Positions 23,806 through 32,442 are shown, counted from the stretch's first letter. The stretch is DNA of 64,000 nt from Ereboglobus luteus (GCF_003096195.1 NZ_CP023004.1:3886501-3950500), one strand, 5' to 3'. Translations and numbers: made by a program. Notes: generated by a model not told the origin, from the letters alone.

Positions 23806-25677
23806 ATGAAAACGCCCCAAATCATCCCCGCCGCCTTGGCTCTCTGCGCCATCGCACTCATCACCCCGCAAACCGCCCGCGCCGCCACCGCCAACGGCAT
23901 CGCCAGCTTCGAGGGACGCGAGGAACCCACCGCCATCTGGCACCCAAACACCCAGACCTTCACCAACGGCGACACCTACGTCAACATGACCGACCAGCCC
24001 GGCGGCGTCGTGCGCATGGAATTGCGCTATCGGGGAAACGACGCCGCGAATCCTTGGTGGGACGGCGACCGCTCCACCACAAACAAGGACCGCCAGCGCG
24101 CCGAGGTGAAGGGACTCGGGGCGCATCAAAAAACCGGCGAGACCTTCGAGTATTCCACCACCTGGCGCAGCAACGCCGGGCTCACCGTCACCGGAAAATT
24201 CTTTCATTTCTTCCAAATCAAATCCACCGACGGCGACAGCGGCGCGCCGCTCGTCGTGATGAGCATCACCAACTCCACCACCGCCGCCGTGCGCGTTTGC
24301 TCCGGCACCAACAGCGGCTTCACCGCCATCCGCAGCTTCCCGTGGACGGCGAACACCTGGCAAACCATCACCATTCGCGTCACCACCTCGACCAACGACG
24401 GCGCCGCCACCGGCTCGCTGCTCGTGTCGGTCAATGGCGACGAATTCCAAGGTGCGAAAAACATACACCTCTACCGTCCCGACGCCACCGACTACCGTCC
24501 GAAGTGGGGCCTGTATCGCGCCGTCTCCGCCAACGAATCCCGCCTCGCCGACGCCTACATTGAGCACAAAAACGTGACCGTTAACAAAATCAACGCCGAC
24601 GGCACGCCCATCCACCAGGGCATCCTCTACGAAGCCAAGGCGCTCGACCGCGTGCTCATCGGCGCCGGCGAGATCAACGTCAAAAGCGAATCCGCCGCCA
24701 GCGATGGCAGGCACGTGACGCTCGACAACGCCGCCCTCAACTCCGGCATGCAGTTCACCCTCCCCGACGTCCCCGCCGGCACCTATAATTTCATCATGCG
24801 CGCCAAAAGCCATGCTGACCGCGGTGTGCTTCGGCTCGACATCGACGGTGTCGCGCAAGGCGAACGCTGGGACCTGTGCGCGACCGCCACCGGCACCACC
24901 GGCTACATTGAAAACGACTTCGGCATCGTCCGCCTCGCCGCCGGCAACCACACCGTGCGCGTCACCTCCGTCGACTCAACATCCACCTCGAACGCCTCCA
25001 AAAAATACCAGCTTTCCGCCGACCTCTTCCGCCTCGTCGCCGATCTTGTCCCGCCCGTCATCACCGTCCCCGACGACATGACCGTCGATGCCACCGACGC
25101 CGGCGGCGCCCGCGTCACCTTCACCTGCACCGCCGTTGACGCCATCGACGGCCCCGTCTCCGTCACCTGCGCGCCCGCCTCCGGCAGCCTCTTCCCCGTC
25201 GGGGAAACCACCGTGCAAGTCCACGCAACAGACAGCGCCGGCAACAAGGCCACGGACCAGTTCACCATCACCGTGCTCGAAGCCGCCGCGACTGAACCCA
25301 GCATCACCGGCATCTCCCCCGACGCCGCGCAAACCGGCGACACCATCACCATCACCGGCGCAAACCTCGCCGGGGCGACAGTCACCATCGGCGGCGTCCC
25401 CGCGACGATCCTTTCAAACAACGGCTCCATCATCACCGTCACCGTGCCCGAAACCGCGACCACCGGCGCCGTCATCCTCACGATCGACGGCAACCCGATC
25501 ACCGCCCCGCAAACGCTCACCATCGGCACGCTCCCCGGCATCACGCGCAACCCCGTGGCAACACAAGTCGCCATCGAAACCCGTCCCGTTGCCATCGTCG
25601 CAAGCGCGACCGGCAGTCCCGCCCCAACTTCCAATGGTTCCACCGCGCCACCGCCGCCGCGGCATGGCAGCCGGTGA
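23806..25677 (+). pseudogene. Multidomain lyase-like giant, 5' part before a frameshift
   Basis: 623 residues as read. Signal peptide MKTPQIIPAALALCAIALIT. Residues about 25-265 repeat the jelly-roll lyase-like domain of the preceding gene (WWDGDRSTTNKDRQRAEVKGLG, FFHFFQIKSTDGDSGAPLVVMSI, YRPKWGLYR). About 270-405 is a carbohydrate-binding-like module (GILYEAKALDRVLIGAGEIN...GNHTVRVTSVDS). About 405-490 is a HYR-like domain (PPVITVPDDMTVDATDAGG). About 495-570 is IPT/TIG-like (PSITGISPDAAQTGDTITITG). An Ig-like domain then begins, and the frame is lost after SPAPT at about 25629. Adding one T restores FQWFHRATAAAAWQPVTGPGYEG and links to the next ORF, giving a protein of about 1038 residues. 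Confidence 0.75.
25629..25630. other. Probable single-base deletion in a T run
   Basis: The sequence reads ccaacTTccaatgg. With TTT the Ig-like domain continues as PAPTFQWFHR and remains open to 26921. The current frame ends at 25677. Confidence 0.75.
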
Positions 25678-26921
25678 CCGGCCCCGGTTACGAAGGCACG
25701 AACACGGCCGCGCTCACCATCCTCGATCCCTACGGCAAAAACGGCTGGCAATTCCACTGCGCCGCCACCAACGCGCTCGGCTCCGCCGACAGCGCCACCG
25801 TCACGCTCGATGTGCGCCCAAACCTCCTCCCTTCCCCAGCCGGCATCGCCGTCGCCCCCGGCGCGGCAAATCTCAAACTCCACATCTCCGACACCACGCT
25901 CCACACAGTCAGCGTCGTGACAAACGGCACCCTCGCCACCATCGCCGGACAACCCCGCGTCTCCGGCGCCGCAAACGCCACCGGCGCCGACGCCCGTTTC
26001 AACAAACCCCGCGGCCTCGCGCTCACCGCCGGCGGCGATCTCCTCGTCGCCGACACGGGCAACCACCAACTCCGCGCTATCACCACGGTCGGCGGCACGG
26101 TCACCACCATCGGCGCCGGCCCCGACGCGACACTCGCCTCCCCCGCGGGCATTGCCGCCACCGACACCGCAAGCGGCCCCGCCTACATAGCCGACACCGG
26201 CAACCACCTCGTCAAAAAAATCTCCCCCTCCGGCGAAGTCAGCATCGTCGCCGGTTCCGCCACCTCCGGCACCGACAACGGCCCGCTCCTCCAGGCCAAG
26301 TTCAACGCCCCCGCCGGAGTCGCCGTGGACGTGAGCGGCGACTACGTTTACGTGGCCGACACCAACAACCACGTCATCCGCCTCATCGACCTCGCCGCCG
26401 GCAGCGTCACCACCTTTGCCGGGCAAATGCGCGCCTCCGGCACGACCGACGGCGACGCGACGCTCGCCGCCAAACTCAACGCGCCCTCCGCGCTCGCCGT
26501 TGACACCGAGGGCAATGTTTACATCGCCGACACAGGCAACGCGCGCATCCGCGTCGTCACCACAAACACCACGACCCTCGAACGCACCATGCTCACGCTT
26601 GCCGGGAACCATCCCGGCTTCACAGACGGCTCCGGCACCAACGCATGGTTCGACTCGCCCTCCTCCATCGCGCTCGCCGACGACGGCGCCCTCTACATCG
26701 CCGACACCGGCAACGCGGCAATTCGCCGCATCGCGCCCGACGACGCCGCCACGGTGACGACACTCGCCCTCGTTTCCACCACGACAACGGGAACAACAAC
26801 CGGCACCAATCCGCCATCCGGCAACGAAACCGGCGGTGGTGGTGGTGGTGGAGCGCCCTCACTCTGGCATCTCACCGCCCTCGCCCTGTTCGCCCTTGCG
26901 CGTTGCAATCGAAAAAAATAA
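25674..26921 (+). pseudogene. NHL-repeat and C-terminal sorting part of the frameshifted giant
   Basis: Nominal GTG start at 25674, but the frame is open upstream and continues the interrupted Ig-like domain (TNTAALTILDPYGKNGWQFHCAATNALG). It is followed by at least four NHL repeats, each with a DTGN/DTNN signature: ADARFNKPRGLALTAGGDLLVADTGNHQLRAI, FNAPAGVAVDVSGDYVYVADTNNHVIRLI, LNAPSALAVDTEGNVYIADTGNARIRVV and FDSPSSIALADDGALYIADTGNAAIRRI. The C-terminus is Thr-rich linker, GGGGGGG, a hydrophobic stretch (SLWHLTALALFALA) and a basic tail (RCNRKK). This tripartite layout matches a CTERM-type sorting signal that anchors exported proteins for processing. NHL propellers usually bind ligands; function here is unknown. 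Confidence 0.75.
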
Positions 26922-26945
26922 ATCTCCCAAAAAACAAACACCGCC

Positions 26946-27380
26946 ATGCTCAAAGGCATCTCACCGCTCATCAGCCCCGAACTTCTCGCCACGCTCGCCC
27001 GCATGGGCCACGGCGACGAAATCGTCCTCGCCGACGCGCACTTTCCCGGCGAGTCGTTCAACAGCCGCGTGCTCCGCGCCGACGGCCTGCGCATCCCCGC
27101 GCTCCTCGACGCCATCCTGCCGCTCTTCGAAATCGACGCCTACGTGCCCGACCCGCTCGTGATGATGGCCGCCACGACCGGCGACACACTCGACCCCGCG
27201 GTCGAGGCAGCATACCTCGTGCCGATCAAAAAACACGCGCCCACCGCGCCCGCGATCACGCGCATCGATCGCTTCGCATTCTACGAGCGCACCCGCTCCG
27301 CCTACGCCGTGCTCATGACCGGCGAGACCGCCAAATACGGCAACATCATCCTCAAAAAAGGCGTCACACCCGTCGCCTGA
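26946..27380 (+). CDS. fucU: L-fucose mutarotase, FucU/RbsD family
   Basis: Interconverts alpha and beta anomers of L-fucose (or a similar sugar) in the cytoplasm, feeding the isomerase pathway. 144 residues, normal for the family. The N-terminus [34 protein letters not shown] carries the catalytic His of the MGHGDEIV motif. Other family blocks: [63 protein letters not shown]. It lies 24 bp after the NHL giant, so it is likely co-transcribed from the divergent operator promoter. Together with the FucP-type permease at 13934-15220 it points to a deoxy-hexose (fucose) among the released sugars, although no fucosidase is present. Confidence 0.93.
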   Translation: MLKGISPLISPELLATLARMGHGDEIVLADAHFPGESFNSRVLRADGLRIPALLDAILPLFEIDAYVPDPLVMMAATTGDTLDPAVEAAYLVPIKKHAPTAPAITRIDRFAFYERTRSAYAVLMTGETAKYGNIILKKGVTPVA

Positions 27381-27410
27381 ATGTAGCGCAGACTGCGTGA
27401 TATAATTTGA

Positions 27411-27472
27411 GGTAGGGCGAACCGTCCCGGTGAGCCGCAACTTTCCGGCTCACCGGGACGGTTCGCCCTACC
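27411..27472. repeat. Dispersed palindrome, perfect 27-bp arms
   Basis: Arms 27411-27437 (starting GGTAGGGCGAACCGTCCCGG) and 27446-27472 are exact reverse complements around an 8-bp loop. It lies in the gap between convergent fucU and the DUF362 gene. A decayed copy lies at 40041-40102, whose right arm is identical and whose downstream flank is also similar. It may act as a bidirectional terminator. Confidence 0.9.
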
Positions 27473-27512
27473 AAAAGACATTTCCTCGCGACAGAATAAA
27501 TCGCCACATGCT

Positions 27513-29171
27513 TTATTTCAGCCGCACCGCATGAAGCTCGATGCCCTTGCCGTTTTGCGGATCGAGATTGCGGGTGTATCGCCTGTCCTTCGCGTTGTCC
27601 CAGTGTTCGTGCACGCCGAGGCTTTTCAGCGGAACGCCATCGGGGGCGTAATTGGTTTTTGAGGGCGGATTGCCGGCCTGGGCCGACTCGTGCATGTAGT
27701 TGTCGGCATTGGCCATGGATTCGTTTTTGCCGGCCTTTTTGCCGCGCCCGAGCGGGAACTCGTTGCGCAGAAAATCGAGACCGACCGAGTCGATCGCCAC
27801 CGGGTCCTGCGACATGAAGATGCTCGCGAACCATTCGCCGTTGAAGAGATTGTGCCAGCGGGCGTTTTCACCGACGGCGTCGTTCACGTCGCGCAGTCCG
27901 TAGAGGCCGTCGAGCATGAAGATGAGTGTCTTTTCGCCGAGCTGCTTTGAGCCGATCATATCGACGAAGGGATGATACGTCGCCATCGGGTGCGCGTGCG
28001 AATTGACGAAGACGGAGTGGTCGCGCACGCGCACGGTGCCGTAGTGGTTTTTCGCCGTGAGCGTGACGCCGGTCGTCGGGTGCCCCTTGACGAGGCCGAT
28101 GTTGATGATGTAGGTCGCGGCGACGATAAAGTCGGGCAATTCCCGTCCCACCTTTGAGTCGGCGATGGAGTAGCCCATGGCGTTCTTTGTGTATTGAACG
28201 CGGACGCGCCCGTTTTCGGGCGAGCCTTTTGAGTCGGCAAAAACAACGCCGGGAAACGACGCGTGGCATTTTTGAAAAATGCGATCGGGTATGACGCGCG
28301 TGGCCTCGTAAACGGTGATGTCGCTTTCGGCGATACCGGCGTTTTTGACGAGCTGGTGCAGCACCGCGTGGATGGTTTGCACGGAGGCGTCGATCTGGTT
28401 GTCGGCGTCCTTGTGGCCGGCGTAGGAGTTGTTGATGTTCACCTTGACTGCAATTTTTTCGCCGCGCGTGTAGGCACGGTCGCCGCGGTCGTGAGTGCGG
28501 TTGTAGTATTTGAAAAGCGCGACCCACGCGCCGGCATCGGTGGATTCGCCGGTGAGGGAGCGGAGGGAGCGCGCGACCATGTTGTCAACGGCGGTCTGAT
28601 TGATTCCGGATCCCTCTGCCCACCACGTGCCGGTGACGCCGTCCCAAGGCGTGGCGGCGATGTCGCGCGCCCAAGTGACGCGCCCTGGAAAAATGCCGCG
28701 CGCGACGCCGACGGGCGAGTTGGGTTTGTCGTCGGGCGTCCAAAGTTTTTCGTCCCTGGGCGCCTCGGGAGTCGGCCCGGGCACGGAGGGGATTTGCACA
28801 TGGACGACATCCTCGCCCGACACGCCGCGAAGCGCGGGTGGAAGAGTGATCGTGATGGTGCGCGTGGCGTTGTCGTAGGCGAAATCAAGCGACTCGCCCG
28901 TGGCGAGAAGCCTGACAATCGAGGGATAAGGGACGCCGCCGAGAGTGATCGTTTCACCTTTCCCCGGAGATGCGGACGCGGCGGGGACATAGATGTAGCG
29001 ATGGCCGTTTTTCGGAGTTGCGACGGCGCGGTGCGACGAGGTTTCACGTTGAGGCAGATCGCGCACGTCGGACGGAACTTTTTGCGAAAGTCCCTCGACG
29101 TTGAAAGGTTGAAAAGCGGACAGGAAAAACAGAGCGGCCAGAGACGGGATGAGGCGAAGGTTGGTTTTCAT
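27513..29171 (-). CDS. DUF362 domain protein with fucosidase-C-like N-terminal domain
   Basis: 552 residues from Met at 29171 (MKTNLRLIPSLAALFFLSAF is the signal peptide; a start at 29186 is also open). Residues about 55-125 (RYIYVPAASASPGKGETITL...ATRTITITLPPALRG) recall the beta-sandwich found at the C-terminus of GH29 alpha-L-fucosidases. The DUF362 part follows: PVGVARGIFPGRVTWARDI, RSLTGESTDAGAWVALFKYYN, GEKIAVKVNINNS, LHQLVKNAGIAESDITVYEA, VTLTAKNHYGT, LIFMLDGLYGLRD, DPVAIDSVGLDFL and SLGVHEHWDN. It ends NLDPQNGKGIELHAVRLK. It is the intact reference for the frameshifted paralogue at 12428-13900. Role unknown; the exported location and the setting suggest work on or near the glycan. Confidence 0.75.
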   Translation of the reverse strand: MKTNLRLIPSLAALFFLSAFQPFNVEGLSQKVPSDVRDLPQRETSSHRAVATPKNGHRYIYVPAASASPGKGETITLGGVPYPSIVRLLATGESLDFAYDNATRTITITLPPALRGVSGEDVVHVQIPSVPGPTPEAPRDEKLWTPDDKPNSPVGVARGIFPGRVTWARDIAATPWDGVTGTWWAEGSGINQTAVDNMVARSLRSLTGESTDAGAWVALFKYYNRTHDRGDRAYTRGEKIAVKVNINNSYAGHKDADNQIDASVQTIHAVLHQLVKNAGIAESDITVYEATRVIPDRIFQKCHASFPGVVFADSKGSPENGRVRVQYTKNAMGYSIADSKVGRELPDFIVAATYIINIGLVKGHPTTGVTLTAKNHYGTVRVRDHSVFVNSHAHPMATYHPFVDMIGSKQLGEKTLIFMLDGLYGLRDVNDAVGENARWHNLFNGEWFASIFMSQDPVAIDSVGLDFLRNEFPLGRGKKAGKNESMANADNYMHESAQAGNPPSKTNYAPDGVPLKSLGVHEHWDNAKDRRYTRNLDPQNGKGIELHAVRLK

Positions 29172-29238
29172 AAAAATGCGGTGCAAAAAGCCCGGCAGAC
29201 AATCTGTTCATATTTGCCCGCGGCACAAGGCATTCAAG

Positions 29239-29255
29239 TAGGCCTTTTTCCCCTA
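29239..29255. promoter_or_regulatory. Degenerate locus operator copy, DUF362 gene
   Basis: TAGGCC-TTTTT-CCCCTA: both outer triplets match the operator (TAG...CTA) but the spacer is five instead of four and the right inner half differs. It lies 67 bp upstream of the start at 29171, a typical position for the other copies. Confidence 0.45.
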
Positions 29256-29280
29256 CACGCGCTTATTCGATCACCTTAGC

Positions 29281-29321
29281 ATCCATGGAAAACAAAACAG
29301 GGCATTCGATTTTCCATGGAT
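29281..29321. terminator. 12-bp inverted repeat after the toxin-antitoxin pair
   Basis: ATCCATGGAAAA (29281-29292) and TTTTCCATGGAT (29310-29321) are perfect reverse complements around a 17-bp loop, just downstream of the toxin stop (29329). It separates the toxin-antitoxin transcript from the DUF362 gene. Confidence 0.6.
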
Positions 29322-29328
29322 CTCAATA

Positions 29329-29646
29329 TCAGGGATGTGAAGTAATCGCGATGATCGTAATAACAGGAACGCGTTTTTTATCCACTGTTTCATCGGGTCC
29401 ATAGTGCCAAAACACACGATAGGCGCCGGGCGTTTTGTTCTGCGCGTAGGCCTCAAACACATCCTCGCCGTTCAATCCCCGCAAAGAACCGAATTTGTGC
29501 GTGTTGAGGCCCGGATGATTGAGATTCGTTTCCAGCATCGTAATCGTCTTGATCACCTGCTTGAACAAGCCCGCATGATGAGGATTGTTCTCCAGCGCGG
29601 TCAGCTCCGCATCGGCGCGCTCGGTGAGGAGGATTTTGCGATGCAT
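29329..29646 (-). CDS. RelE/ParE-like toxin
   Basis: 105 residues with the compact RelE/ParE-fold pattern: an N-terminal strand (HRKILLTERADAELTALENNP), two helices (HHAGLFKQVIKTITMLETN), then strands NTHKFGSLRGLNGEDVFEAYAQNK, GAYRVFWHYGPDE and PVITIIAITSHP. The Arg in GAYRVFWHY is at the position usual for active toxins that cut mRNA or poison gyrase, but which target applies is not readable here. It starts 7 bp after the stop of the upstream 100-residue gene, the usual antitoxin-first layout of type II modules. The pair interrupts the carbohydrate genes. Confidence 0.75.
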   Translation of the reverse strand: MHRKILLTERADAELTALENNPHHAGLFKQVIKTITMLETNLNHPGLNTHKFGSLRGLNGEDVFEAYAQNKTPGAYRVFWHYGPDETVDKKRVPVITIIAITSHP

Positions 29647-29653
29647 GGAACGC

Positions 29654-29956
29654 TTATTTCACGCCGCCGTATTTTTTGGCGAACGAACCGCGCGAGACGG
29701 TTTTTCCCCCGGCGGATTGCCTTAGCCCCACCCGGACGGCCTCAAGGGCTTTCTTGTTTTGAAACAACCATAGTTCGGAAGCGGGAATAACGGCAACCGG
29801 ATCCAAAACGATTTGTCCGGCATCGTTCCGATACACCGCGTAACCCGCCGAATCCGGCTGCTCGATCACGGAGCCCAAGGTGAGCCGCTTCTTGCTGTCG
29901 GGTTTGATGTAATCGACGACACGCTCGAAATGAGAATCTTTAAGGACGGCTGTCAT
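29654..29956 (-). CDS. Putative antitoxin of the RelE-like module
   Basis: 100 residues, MTAVLKDSHFERVVDYIKPDSKKRLTLGSV at the start, then YAVYRNDAGQIVLDPVAVIPASELWLFQNKKALEAVRVGLRQSA, a pattern often seen in antitoxins paired with RelE-like toxins (IVLDP..IPA.E.WL..N..AL..V..GL). The first half probably binds DNA and the second half wraps the toxin. No catalytic motif. A short palindrome (GTGGGA-CTT-TCCCAC, 29994-30008) lies 37 bp upstream and is a good candidate for autoregulation. Identity as antitoxin rests mainly on gene order and this motif pattern. Confidence 0.65.
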   Translation of the reverse strand: MTAVLKDSHFERVVDYIKPDSKKRLTLGSVIEQPDSAGYAVYRNDAGQIVLDPVAVIPASELWLFQNKKALEAVRVGLRQSAGGKTVSRGSFAKKYGGVK

Positions 29957-29993
29957 GATGCCGCATGGTCTGCCCGCCCCGCCAAAGTGTCAA

Positions 29994-30008
29994 GTGGGAC
30001 TTTCCCAC
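29994..30008. promoter_or_regulatory. Candidate toxin-antitoxin operator
   Basis: GTGGGA-CTT-TCCCAC, a perfect 6-3-6 inverted repeat 37 bp before the antitoxin start at 29956. Type II modules usually repress their own promoter through such a site. Confidence 0.45.
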
Positions 30009-30063
30009 CGATTCGAAATCGAGGCGGACTGGCTCAAGACGATGTCTAGGTGGGCAATATTTC

Positions 30064-30188
30064 TTTGGAGTGCGGTGGCAGAGGTAGCGTCAGCGTCAGG
30101 CGACACCGCTTTGAGCAATATAAGATTTTCACTGGACGCAAATCGCACAAAGCGGTGTCGTCGCTTCGCTTTGCCACTGCACTCCAAA
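30064..30188. repeat. Nested dispersed palindrome, 125 bp
   Basis: Outer arms TTTGGAGTGCGGTGGCA (30064-30080) and TGCCACTGCACTCCAAA (30172-30188) pair with one mismatch. Inner arms CGACACCGCTTTG (30101-30113) and CAAAGCGGTGTCG (30148-30160) pair perfectly. It fills most of the 314-bp gap between the antitoxin and the convergent-side end of the beta-helix gene. Elements of the TTTGGAGTGCGGTGGCA type are, from memory, common in Verrucomicrobia. Short ORFs over it are artefacts. Nothing else recognised in 29957-30270. Confidence 0.85.
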
Positions 30189-30270
30189 AGAGTGCTCCTT
30201 TGCGTTTTGTCATCAGTTGCAATAACACCTTGCTTGGGGACTGTGCCCGTCGAAAGCGCATTTGCGCATA

Positions 30271-32442
30271 TCACAGGGAAGAGGTTTTTGTGTGATGCAG
30301 GCTCAATGTGCTGATGGCGGGAAACGAGTCGTTCGCTGTTTTCAAAATCGTCAGGCGCACTTTCCAGGCGGTGACGGGCGGGAAACGGTGAACGTGGCGC
30401 TCGCCGATTGTCGTGCCTTCGGCGATGAGCTGCCAGGCGCTGTCCACTTGCGCCTCGATTTTGTAGGCGCGCACATTTTGCAGCGCGGCGGGTTCGGAGA
30501 GTGTGAGGGCATTTATGAGGAGCGGGCCCTCGGTGTCCACTTCGAGCGCGAGCGCGCGAGATGGGTTGTCGCCAGTCGCCCAATAGGTTTGCGAGTTTCC
30601 ATCGAGGGCTTTTTCGCCGCCGTGGGCGCGCGTCGTCCCGCGCACGGCGCTGGTGTTAACGGGGCGCAGATGCGCGAGGTCGAGGCCAAGCTCAGGGTCG
30701 ATTGTCGCGGGGGGCTCGGCAGGCATCGCGGCGAGTTGCGCGGCCATGCGCGTGTCGGTAAGCGCTGCCGTGTTTTCGGTGTCGTTCGCGGAGTAGCCGA
30801 TGTTGGCGAGTGCTTGCGGACCAAGGCGCGCGGCGAGTTGCGCGAGGTAGAGGCTGCGCGGCGCGACGTGCGCGCCATGCGAATCGAAATGCCCCTCGGG
30901 CAATATCGGGGCGGTGTCAAAGTAACGCGCCGTGCGCGTGCGCGCGCCGATGCAACCTATCGCCCAGTTGGCCGCACCGGGCGGATTTTGGATGACGTAG
31001 GTGGCGGCGAGGCAGTTCCACGCAACCGACCAGCCAGCGCTCCAGCCGTGGCCGGAGCCGGCGACGCCGCGATCGGGAAAATCAATGCCTCCGTCGGGCA
31101 CGCGGCAGTTGTCGAGAAGCAGGCCCGTCGTCCAGCGCATGTGCGGCTGGATGCGCGAGCCGCGTCCGGTGAAGGTGCTGTTGAGAACGACATTGGGGCC
31201 GGGATTGAGGCTCGTCGTCCAGACGTGGTAATTGTTGGCTCCGCTGGCGCGACAGCGATCGATGAGGATTTGCGTGCCCTCGATGCTGAAGTCGGCGGGC
31301 TTGGAGGCGCCGAGGTTCGGGTAAGTGTGCGTGACGACAACGTCGCGGAGCGTGACGCGTCGGCCGCGGACAACAACGGTGTTCATCGTTTCCTCGCAAC
31401 GAATGTCGCGCGCCCAGCAGTCCTCGCCTTCGATGCGGAGGGCGGCGTAGGGCGCCTGCCCGTAGGCAATTTCGAGGGGCGGGCATTGGATGTGCAAACG
31501 CTCGACGCCGATTTGCGCGGCGGCCGGAGCGGGCGTGACACGCGCGACTTCGACGGAGCGGCGGCCGAGGTGGCGCGCGTCGTAGGAATCGGAAAGCGGG
31601 ATGTCGATTGTGACACGCTTGCCGTCGATGGCGGTGATGACGCGGCGGTGGATGCCGGCGCGTTTGGTGCCGATCCATGTTTGGGGGCGTCCGTTGCGCC
31701 GGAGCGTGTCCATCTTCATGAGCGCGAGCCATGCGGCGGTTGTCGGGCGCTTGATCTCAATGGTGTCGCCAACAGAAAGGCCTTTCGTTGAAACGAGCGT
31801 GAAGGCGGTCGCGCCGGAAGGCACGCGGGCGTCGGCAATGGCGGTGACGGGGCCGCGCGCGGCGGTTGCGGGCGGCGGGGCGAAGGACTGCGCGGGTTCG
31901 GGCGCGGTGTTGCGCCCGAGACGCGTGCGGACGCCCGGTCCGACAACAATGGCGATGTGTTTGCCGCCCGTCATGCGAATGATTGTGGCGTGGGAATTGC
32001 CGTCGCCGGAGGGCGCGTCACCGCCGCGCAAGACGACGCCGGAGGTATGGAGGTTGATGGTGTGCGCGCAGGTGAAAACGCCGGGGGCGAGCAACACCGC
32101 GCCGCGAAAGCCGCGCGAATCGGGCGGGAGCGTGGAGACAGCGTCGATGGCGGCCTGGATGGCGCCGGTGTCGTCTGCGCCGTTTCCAAGCGGGGCGACG
32201 GTTTGGCGAACAGGAATATCGGCGTCGCCGGGCAACGCGACGCCTCCGCCCATGTAACCCGCAAACGAAAAATCCATAATGCGGTCGCCGTCGGGCGTGG
32301 TTTTATAGATGAGCGCGCCGGTGGCGGACTCGGGATCTGGGCGCACCCATTCGGAGACGGCGCCGGGCGCGACGCTAATGAAGAATGAAAAATGGATAAT
32401 GAAGAATGCGCCGAGAACGCGGCGCGGACGGAAGATTTTCAT
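30271..32442 (-). CDS. Exported beta-helix protein with C-terminal discoidin-like domain
   Basis: 723 residues from Met at 32442, chosen because it opens the signal peptide (MKIFRPRRVLGAFFIIHFSF). Paralogue of the gene at 9543-11099: shared blocks include GDRIMDFSFAGYMGGGVALP, AAIDAVSTLPPDSRGFRGAVLLAPGVF, EDCWARDIRCEETMNTVVVRGRRVTL, MRWTTGLLLDNCRVPDGGIDF, GSGHGWSAGWSVAWNC, and LYLAQLAARLGPQALANIGYS. It then adds about 160 residues ending in a discoidin-like (F5/8 type C) domain: HGGEKALDGNSQTYWAT, PLLINALTLSEPAALQNVRAYKIEAQ, WKVRLTIL. That module usually binds sugars. No established family. Third gene of the series from 35336. Confidence 0.75.
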   Translation of the reverse strand: MKIFRPRRVLGAFFIIHFSFFISVAPGAVSEWVRPDPESATGALIYKTTPDGDRIMDFSFAGYMGGGVALPGDADIPVRQTVAPLGNGADDTGAIQAAIDAVSTLPPDSRGFRGAVLLAPGVFTCAHTINLHTSGVVLRGGDAPSGDGNSHATIIRMTGGKHIAIVVGPGVRTRLGRNTAPEPAQSFAPPPATAARGPVTAIADARVPSGATAFTLVSTKGLSVGDTIEIKRPTTAAWLALMKMDTLRRNGRPQTWIGTKRAGIHRRVITAIDGKRVTIDIPLSDSYDARHLGRRSVEVARVTPAPAAAQIGVERLHIQCPPLEIAYGQAPYAALRIEGEDCWARDIRCEETMNTVVVRGRRVTLRDVVVTHTYPNLGASKPADFSIEGTQILIDRCRASGANNYHVWTTSLNPGPNVVLNSTFTGRGSRIQPHMRWTTGLLLDNCRVPDGGIDFPDRGVAGSGHGWSAGWSVAWNCLAATYVIQNPPGAANWAIGCIGARTRTARYFDTAPILPEGHFDSHGAHVAPRSLYLAQLAARLGPQALANIGYSANDTENTAALTDTRMAAQLAAMPAEPPATIDPELGLDLAHLRPVNTSAVRGTTRAHGGEKALDGNSQTYWATGDNPSRALALEVDTEGPLLINALTLSEPAALQNVRAYKIEAQVDSAWQLIAEGTTIGERHVHRFPPVTAWKVRLTILKTANDSFPAISTLSLHHTKTSSL
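32373..32412. repeat. AATGAAGAATG-type repeat in a signal peptide
   Basis: GCTAATGAAGAATGAAAAAT then GGATAATGAAGAATGCG. It encodes GAFFIIHFSFFIS on the minus strand, in the signal peptide of the beta-helix gene. Related to 11033-11075. Confidence 0.7.

Noticed and set aside
30046-30295. Several small ORFs in the nested palindrome
   Set aside because: They arise from the repeat sequence itself on both strands and have no start signal.
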